Source: Sphingopyxis sp. DBS4 (GTDB lineage: Bacteria > Pseudomonadota > Alphaproteobacteria > Sphingomonadales > Sphingomonadaceae). Taken from it: a stretch of 64,000 nt of DNA. This document shows, piece by piece, positions 58,786 through 64,000 of the stretch. Every line of letters begins with the position of its first letter. The first letter of the stretch is position 1. Position numbers and translations under genes: made by a program. The notes under the pieces were generated by a model. That model ran no database searches. It saw nothing but the letters and a program-made list of their open reading frames with translations, and was not told the origin of the DNA. Location of the stretch: NCBI RefSeq assembly GCF_024628865.1, contig NZ_CP102384.1, forward strand, positions 3,979,001-4,043,000, read 5' to 3'.

Positions 58786-60150
58786 TTATCCTGTCGTGCT
58801 TCCGCCGAGCGAGGCGAGCTCGCCGCGCTCGCGCGCCTTGCGGCCATAGACGAGTTCGAAGAGCGGCCCCGCCATCACGGTCGTCGCGATTGCCATGAGC
58901 ACCATCATCGCGAACAGCGTCGGGCCGATGATACCCTTTTGCAACCCGATGTTGCTGATAATCAGCTCCATCAGCCCTCGTGCATTCATCAGCGCGCCGA
59001 TGCCAAGCGCGGTGCGGTTGTTCTCGCCCGCCAGCCGTGCAGCGAGCCAGCAAGCGCCGAACTTCGCCGCGATGGACACCGCGAGAATACCGAGCGCGAC
59101 CGCCAGCAACTTCCAGTCATTTACCATGTCGAGCCGCGTATTGAGCCCCGAATAAGTGAAAAACATCGGCAACAGCAGCACGACCGTCATCGGCTCGATC
59201 TTGCGACGGATTTCCTCGGCGAATAGCCCGCGCGGCATGCAGACGCCAAGCAGGAAGCCGCCAAACACCGCGTGGATGCCTGCGGTGTCCATGACGAAGG
59301 CCGATAGCGCGTAAAGGATCAGCACGACTGCAAAGAGCGTGTGCGTCAGCTCGCCCTTCGCCTCGACCGCGCGGCCCAACAGCATGAACAGGCGGCGGCC
59401 CGCGAGCAGCATGAACGCGACATAAGCGCCGCCCCCGAAGATCGCGAGCAGCGCGACACCCGGTCCTCCGCCGAAGGTCGCGAGCACGATCGCGAGCACA
59501 CACCACGACACCGCATCGTCGAACGCGCCGGCCGTCAGCGACAGCGTCCCGAGCGATGTGTTCGCAAGTCCGCGCTCGTTGATGATCCGCGCGAGCATCG
59601 GAAACGCGGTGAGTGCGATGCAGGCGCCCATGAACAGCGTTGCGCTCACCGGACCTATTCCCGGCAAAAAGAGGCCCGAAATGGTCAGAAGATATGGCGT
59701 GATCGCAAAGGCAAAGAGGAAGGGCACGATGATCCCCGCGGCCGACACGCCCGCGGCGCTTCGCGCCTTCGACTGAAAATGGTCAAGACGGAGCGTCGTC
59801 CCGACGATGAACATATATAACCCGACCCCGAACTGCGCGACGACATAGAGGATGTTGCGCGTCTCTTTCGGGAACAACACGGCCTGAAAATCGGGGAAGA
59901 AAAGCCCGAGGAGCGAGGGGCCGAGCAGCACGCCAGCGATCATCTCGCCGACGACCTGCGGCTGGCCGAACCATTTCTTCGCCGCCCAGCCGGTGATCCG
60001 GCAGACGAGCAGGATCACCGCAATCTGCAGGAAGAAATGGATGCTGTAGTCCCCCGGCGTGTAGCTTCGTGCTGCCTCCACAGCAGGGCCGTGCGCACCA
60101 AGCGCATCGCCGATCGCGCGCGCGAAATCTTCGACGAGTTCGCGCGTCAC
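58786..60150 (-). CDS. Cation/proton antiporter, CPA2 (KefB/NhaS3-like)
   Basis: 454 residues with about 12-13 hydrophobic segments. CPA2 motifs include GEMIAGVLLGPSLLG (about residues 67-81), TLSLTAGAFDDAVSWCVLA with the paired acidic residues, and GALMNARGLMELIISNIGL. There is no C-terminal TrkA-N domain. The GTG start at 60150 overlaps the halogenase stop (GTGA); the longer open frame lies within that gene. It probably exchanges Na+ or K+ for H+. A link with the upstream enzymes is suggested only by the overlap. Confidence 0.88.
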   Translation of the reverse strand: MTRELVEDFARAIGDALGAHGPAVEAARSYTPGDYSIHFFLQIAVILLVCRITGWAAKKWFGQPQVVGEMIAGVLLGPSLLGLFFPDFQAVLFPKETRNILYVVAQFGVGLYMFIVGTTLRLDHFQSKARSAAGVSAAGIIVPFLFAFAITPYLLTISGLFLPGIGPVSATLFMGACIALTAFPMLARIINERGLANTSLGTLSLTAGAFDDAVSWCVLAIVLATFGGGPGVALLAIFGGGAYVAFMLLAGRRLFMLLGRAVEAKGELTHTLFAVVLILYALSAFVMDTAGIHAVFGGFLLGVCMPRGLFAEEIRRKIEPMTVVLLLPMFFTYSGLNTRLDMVNDWKLLAVALGILAVSIAAKFGACWLAARLAGENNRTALGIGALMNARGLMELIISNIGLQKGIIGPTLFAMMVLMAIATTVMAGPLFELVYGRKARERGELASLGGSTTG

Positions 60151-61673
60151 GGTCGCCGGGCCGCGACGGGAAAAGTGGGCGGGACGAAATTTAGCTCCGC
60201 TCGGGACAGAAAGCGGTCGATTGCGGCAAGATCGGCGGGGCGGTCGGTCGTGACGGGTGATCGCATGGCGGCATTGGACGGGAAAACACCATATCCGGCG
60301 AACAGGCAATGCCAGCTGATATTCGGGTAAAAGGCGCCGATGCGGAGATCTTCGATCGCTTCGCCAATATCGGCACCCGTGAACCAGGCCGTGATCATCG
60401 CCTTAAGATTGTCCGACAAAGTCTCGAGTCCGGCGGCATCGCGCCAGTAGCCCCGATCGGCGTCGCGCTGGTTCATCCGGTAATGCGCAACGATATAGTC
60501 GCGAACGCCCTCATAGCGCGCCGCGATCCGGGCGTTGAAAATGTCGCGGTGCCTGGGGGTGAAGCCTCCGCCTTCGAAGGCCGTGATGAACTCTTGTGCG
60601 GTCGCGATGACGATGTGGAGCGCGGTCGCCTCCAGCGGCTCGATGAAACCCTGCGCCAAACCCATCGCAAGGCAATTGGCCGTCCAACTATGTTCGAGCC
60701 GTCCGACCTTCATCTCCAGATGTCTCGCCGGACCATCCGCATCGGTTAGCCCAAGCGCAATTCTGAGCTCGCGTTCGGCCTGATCGCGGTCAAGATAGCG
60801 GCTTGAATAGACATAGCCGTTTCCGATCCGCGTGGTCAGCGGGATGGCCCAGCGCCACCCGGCCGTCATCGCGATGCTCTTCGTAGCCGTGACGACCGGG
60901 CCCCTTTCGTCATGCGCCGTCGGCATGACGACGGCCCGGTCGTTGAAAAGATTTTCCGCAAATGGCAGAAAGCGCGCGCCGAGCGCCTGTCCGGCGATCA
61001 GCCCCCCGAAACCACTGCAGTCGACGAAAAAATCCGCCGCCAGTGCCTCGCCGCCCTCCAGCCCCAGCGATCGCACATTGCCGTCGGCCCCGACGTCGAC
61101 GCTAACCACCTTCCGCGCAAGATGCGTCACGCCCTGCGATACCGCGTGATCGCGGAGAAACGCGCCGAGCTTATAGGCGTCGAAATGATAGCCGTAGGCG
61201 AGATCGAACGGGAAGGATTCGCCGCCATGCGGTCCCCCTCCGCGAGCGGCGACCCGCCCGGCAAGGTAAAAGCGGTCCGGATTTGCCGGGACGTCGACGC
61301 CGGTCCGCCGTAACGCGGCGTTGCGGAAAAACTCGGCCTGGGTATGCACGTCGAGCGTTCCCGGGAAGGGGTGGAAATAGCCCGACTCCTGGCCACCCGC
61401 CGACCAGCCCTCGAACGCTATCCCGAGCTTGTAGGTGGCGTCGCACGCGGGCATCCATTCGGCTTCGGCTATGCCAAGGCCGTCGAAAAAGGCCTTGAGC
61501 TGCGGTGTCGACCCCTCACCCACCCCGATGATTCCGATGTCGGGGGACTCGACGACCGAAATCCGGATCGGGCTGTCACGCCAGAGATGTGCAAACAGCG
61601 CCGCCGTCATCCACCCGGCGCTACCCCCGCCGAGAATGACGATATGAAGCAGTTCCTCGGCGGATGGGCTCAT
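60147..61673 (-). CDS. Tryptophan-halogenase-family flavoprotein
   Basis: 508 residues with the flavin-dependent halogenase hallmarks. The FAD motif ILGGGSAGWMTAA lies at the N-terminus, the catalytic Lys82 in DATYKLGIAFEGW (Lys79 in PrnA), and W273-x-W275-x-IP (GWRWAIP) keeps the flavin from acting as a mono-oxygenase. Glu345 is in GFIEPLEATALH (Glu346 in PrnA). I chose the ATG at 61673, which overlaps the esterase stop (ATGA). In this order many such proteins sit in carbohydrate loci with TonB receptors, so the natural substrate may not be tryptophan. The key residues predict real halogenase chemistry. Confidence 0.92.
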   Translation of the reverse strand: MSPSAEELLHIVILGGGSAGWMTAALFAHLWRDSPIRISVVESPDIGIIGVGEGSTPQLKAFFDGLGIAEAEWMPACDATYKLGIAFEGWSAGGQESGYFHPFPGTLDVHTQAEFFRNAALRRTGVDVPANPDRFYLAGRVAARGGGPHGGESFPFDLAYGYHFDAYKLGAFLRDHAVSQGVTHLARKVVSVDVGADGNVRSLGLEGGEALAADFFVDCSGFGGLIAGQALGARFLPFAENLFNDRAVVMPTAHDERGPVVTATKSIAMTAGWRWAIPLTTRIGNGYVYSSRYLDRDQAERELRIALGLTDADGPARHLEMKVGRLEHSWTANCLAMGLAQGFIEPLEATALHIVIATAQEFITAFEGGGFTPRHRDIFNARIAARYEGVRDYIVAHYRMNQRDADRGYWRDAAGLETLSDNLKAMITAWFTGADIGEAIEDLRIGAFYPNISWHCLFAGYGVFPSNAAMRSPVTTDRPADLAAIDRFLSRAELNFVPPTFPVAARRP

Positions 61674-62587
61674 CGCGGCGCCATGAGAAAGAGGAAAATT
61701 TCCGGGAGACGGGCTGCCCACGCATTTTCGTCATGCGGTGCGCCATCATAGACGCGACTTTGCCATTCCCGTCCCCGCTCCCATCCGCTGGCGGCGAGGC
61801 GCGCGTCGATCGCTTGCTGATATGGCGCATAGTGGGCATCGAGCGTGGCCGTGCCATGGTCCATCCAGAGACGTCGCCCGTCGGGTGGGCCAAGGCGTGC
61901 CGCGAACCAACCATCCCAGAGCGCGATCAGCCGAGGGTCCGCGTCGCCCACGGCGCCGGGCGCGACCGCCGGCCAATGCGAGCTGACGCATGCCGCGCGG
62001 CCATAGACCGCCGGACGTTCGAGAAAGGCATAGCAGCTCATGAGGCCGCCCATGCTCGATCCCATGATCACGGTGTCGTTGCGCCCCGGACGAGTCCGCA
62101 GCGTCGCGTCGACCCATGATTTCAGAGGCCCCGCAAGCCAGTCGAGATAGGCGTCCGACAGAATCGGACCGCCCGCCGCCGCCGCCATAGAAGCGGCAAT
62201 ATCGGGCGCCGCGAGCCGGTACGCGCTCGCCGGAAGATACTGGCGATAGCGATCCACGCCCGGCGCCCAGATACCGACGATGATATGCGGCTCGGCTCCT
62301 CGCTTCATGGCCGCCAGCATGGCGCGGTCCGCCTCCCATATCTTCCCGAAGTTCGACGACGCCCGATCGAAGAGATTATGGCCATCGTGCATATAGACGA
62401 CCGGATAGCGACGGACGCCCTTGTCGTAGCCGGGTGGCAGCCAGATCGTCAGGCGTTGCTCGGGCAATCCGGCAGCGAAGACATGATCATATTGGAGAAG
62501 ACGGCCGCGATCGGCGGCTTCGGCAGGCAGGGCGAGCAGCGCCCACAGCGCCATCAGCGCCGCCACCAGGTGCCGCCGGATCGTCAT
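61670..62587 (-). CDS. Secreted esterase (esterase D/PF00756 family)
   Basis: 305 residues. Signal peptide about 1-24 (MTIRRHLVAALMALWALLALPAEA). The esterase fold shows VVYMHDGHNLFD, the nucleophile motif GSSMGGL and a C-terminal His in YDGAPHDENAW. The family includes acetyl-xylan and feruloyl esterases. The ATG at 62587 overlaps the stop of the GH97 gene. A role in removing acyl groups from a glycan handled by the GH97 enzyme is inferred. Confidence 0.86.
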   Translation of the reverse strand: MTIRRHLVAALMALWALLALPAEAADRGRLLQYDHVFAAGLPEQRLTIWLPPGYDKGVRRYPVVYMHDGHNLFDRASSNFGKIWEADRAMLAAMKRGAEPHIIVGIWAPGVDRYRQYLPASAYRLAAPDIAASMAAAAGGPILSDAYLDWLAGPLKSWVDATLRTRPGRNDTVIMGSSMGGLMSCYAFLERPAVYGRAACVSSHWPAVAPGAVGDADPRLIALWDGWFAARLGPPDGRRLWMDHGTATLDAHYAPYQQAIDARLAASGWERGREWQSRVYDGAPHDENAWAARLPEIFLFLMAPR

Positions 62588-64000
62588 CGTCCGGGATGCA
62601 GGCGCATGGCCGCTCCCCCGCCCGGAGCGAGCCACAGGCGGTACGTGTCGCCCTTTTTCACCCGGATATTGTCATAGGCGATGCGGTGCCGGGCGTCGGT
62701 GAGATAGGTTGCGCCTTCGCCATCCTTGTAGATGGTTGCCGTATAGGTCTTGCCGGGATCGAGGAAGTCGAACCGCAGCGACAGCGTCCGCTCGGTCGCA
62801 TCGTTGACGCCGCCGACATACCAGTCGGCGCTTGCGCGGTCCTTGCGGGCAAAGATCGCATAGTCGCCGACTTCTCCGGCAATCAATTTGCTCTCGGACC
62901 AATCGGCAGGGACTTTGGAAATGAAGTCGAGTTCGCGCGGATGCGCCTCGAGGTTTTCGATGAAGTCCGCGGCCATCTGGATGGGAGAATATATCGCAAG
63001 GTAGAGCCCAAGCTGCTTCGCAAGCGTCGAGGCCAGCGGCGCCTTGTTTGCGCCCTCGAGGCTGAGCACGCCGGGGGTGAAATCCATCGGTCCGGATAGC
63101 ATGCGCGTGTACACCAGCGTCGGCTCGTGATCGGGGCCGTTGGCGAAGGCGCCCCAGGCGTTATATTCCATGCCTCGCGCACCTTCGCGCGCGACCCAGT
63201 TCGGGTACGTGCGGCGAAGGCCGGTGTCCTTCACGGGTTCGTGAGGGTTGACCGCGATCTTGTACCGGGCCGCCGTCTCGACGACCTTGAGATGATGTTC
63301 GACCTGCCGCTGGCCGTCGTGCCACTCCATGCGGGTTTCGCCAGGCGCATCGCCGGGTGCGATGATCCCGCCCGCGTCGGCAACATAACCGGTCTTGACG
63401 GCTTTGACGCCAAGCCTTCCATACAGCCTCATCGCATCTTCGAGCTGCGCCTCATAAACGGCTATGTTTCCGCCCGTCTCGTGATGACCGATCAGCGTCA
63501 CGCCCTTGCGCTTCGCATAATCGGTCACCGCCGCGAGGTCGAAATCCGCGGTCGGCTGGGTAAAGCTGAATTTGTCGCCATGGCCGAACCAGTTTCCGTC
63601 CCAGCCCTTGTTCCAGCCTTCCACCAGAACCCCGCCGAACCCGTGTTTCGCGGCAAAATCGATATAGTCCTTGGTTCTCTGGGTCGTCGCACCATGCTTC
63701 GGCCCCTCGGCCCAGCTCCAGTCCCCACGGATCATGCCCCACCAGATTCCGACATATTTCATCGGCTTCACCCAACTGACGTCCCCGAGCTTGTTCGGCT
63801 CGTTCAGGTTGAGTTCGAGGTCGTTTTCGACGAGACCCGCCGCCGAATCCGCGATCCTGATCGTCCGCCATGGCGTCGCGAAGGGCAGATCGCGCGTGAC
63901 GCGCGGTCCGCGCGACGACGGCGACAGGGTGGCGCGAAACTTCTGCCCTTCAGCGCGCTTGAGCCACATGCCCGCATAGTCGACCAGCGCGGCCTCGTGA
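62584..64000 (-). CDS. Glycoside hydrolase family 97 (SusB-like), 3' part
   Basis: 472 codons visible; the frame stays open to the right window edge, so the N-terminus is missing. GH97 features include YVGIWWGMIRGDWSW, GFGGVLVEGWNKGWDG, VTLIGHHETGGN, GVKAVKTGYV (catalytic region), NPHEPVKDTGLRRTYPN and the C-terminal beta domain (DWYVGGVNDATERTLSLRFDFL). The motif NPHEPVKDTGLRRTYPN carries the acid/base region of this family of alpha-glucosidases and alpha-galactosidases. Retaining or inverting mechanism cannot be decided confidently here. It starts an overlapping operon with the esterase, halogenase and antiporter. Confidence 0.93.
   Translation of the reverse strand, partial: HEAALVDYAGMWLKRAEGQKFRATLSPSSRGPRVTRDLPFATPWRTIRIADSAAGLVENDLELNLNEPNKLGDVSWVKPMKYVGIWWGMIRGDWSWAEGPKHGATTQRTKDYIDFAAKHGFGGVLVEGWNKGWDGNWFGHGDKFSFTQPTADFDLAAVTDYAKRKGVTLIGHHETGGNIAVYEAQLEDAMRLYGRLGVKAVKTGYVADAGGIIAPGDAPGETRMEWHDGQRQVEHHLKVVETAARYKIAVNPHEPVKDTGLRRTYPNWVAREGARGMEYNAWGAFANGPDHEPTLVYTRMLSGPMDFTPGVLSLEGANKAPLASTLAKQLGLYLAIYSPIQMAADFIENLEAHPRELDFISKVPADWSESKLIAGEVGDYAIFARKDRASADWYVGGVNDATERTLSLRFDFLDPGKTYTATIYKDGEGATYLTDARHRIAYDNIRVKKGDTYRLWLAPGGGAAMRLHPGR

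Noticed and set aside
1..64000. CRISPR arrays, rRNA genes, complete tRNA genes, phage structural genes
   Set aside because: I saw no regularly spaced repeats, rRNA or complete tRNA sequence, and no capsid, tail or terminase-like genes. The only tRNA sequence noticed is the fragment at 11205-11251. A covariance-model scan could overturn this.

Overview
The window is GC-rich, densely coded DNA from an alphaproteobacterium. The best guess is a member of the Sphingomonadaceae (Sphingopyxis/Sphingomonas type). This rests on the family mix (three TonB-dependent receptors, a tryptophan-halogenase-like flavoprotein beside GH97, NasST control of nitrate assimilation, a SulP carrier, many GTG and TTG starts) and on codon usage. 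It is inference, because no rRNA lies in the window.

Layout. 1-1002: 5' part of a secreted autotransporter-like beta-helix protein. 1.3-9.9 kb: a phytate/organic-phosphate module with two TonB receptors, a PepSY-regulator-kinase operon and an AppA-like histidine acid phosphatase. All of its promoter regions carry a 7-4-7 direct repeat resembling a Pho box. 10.0-11.0 kb: a TetR regulator and an internally deleted SDR. 11.2-15.9 kb: an island edge with a tRNA-Arg(CCG) 3' fragment (attachment site), a P4-type integrase, five truncated genes fused end to end (GST, SOD, LysR, MFS, MarR) and an intact Lrp regulator. 15.97-17.4 kb: an IS3-family element. 17.4-23.0 kb: small proteins, a YjdM-like protein, an XRE regulator overlapping a SulP transporter, a DUF983 protein and a CPA1 antiporter. 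23.07-35.4 kb: the nitrate assimilation locus (nasT, nasS, an RNA leader, nitrate transporter, porin, nirB, nirD, nitrate reductase, cobA, moeA, an unknown gene), with nearly every junction overlapping. 35.8-44.2 kb: a catabolic cluster (TetR, TonB receptor, serine hydrolase, MFS carrier, amidase, acyl-CoA ligase). 44.28-58.36 kb: two direct copies of a 2,537-bp IS91-like element flanking a 9-kb segment with three secreted proteins, an ABC exporter and a kinase/Fis-type regulator pair. 58.8-64.0 kb: a cation/proton antiporter, a halogenase-like flavoprotein, an esterase and a GH97 glycosidase, with overlapping ends.

How the parts work together. In the phosphate module, TonB receptors would bring the substrate across the outer membrane and a lipoprotein phytase would release phosphate. 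In the nitrate locus, NasS senses nitrate and releases NasT, which should bind the tandem hairpins in the leader at 24927-24981. That would prevent termination at 25032-25076 and switch on transport and reduction of nitrate to ammonium, with CobA supplying siroheme precursor and MoeA the molybdenum cofactor.

The most informative signals are the NasT leader, the shared Pho-box-like repeats, the graveyard of fused gene remnants beside the integrase, and the pair of identical IS91-like elements around an exporter module.
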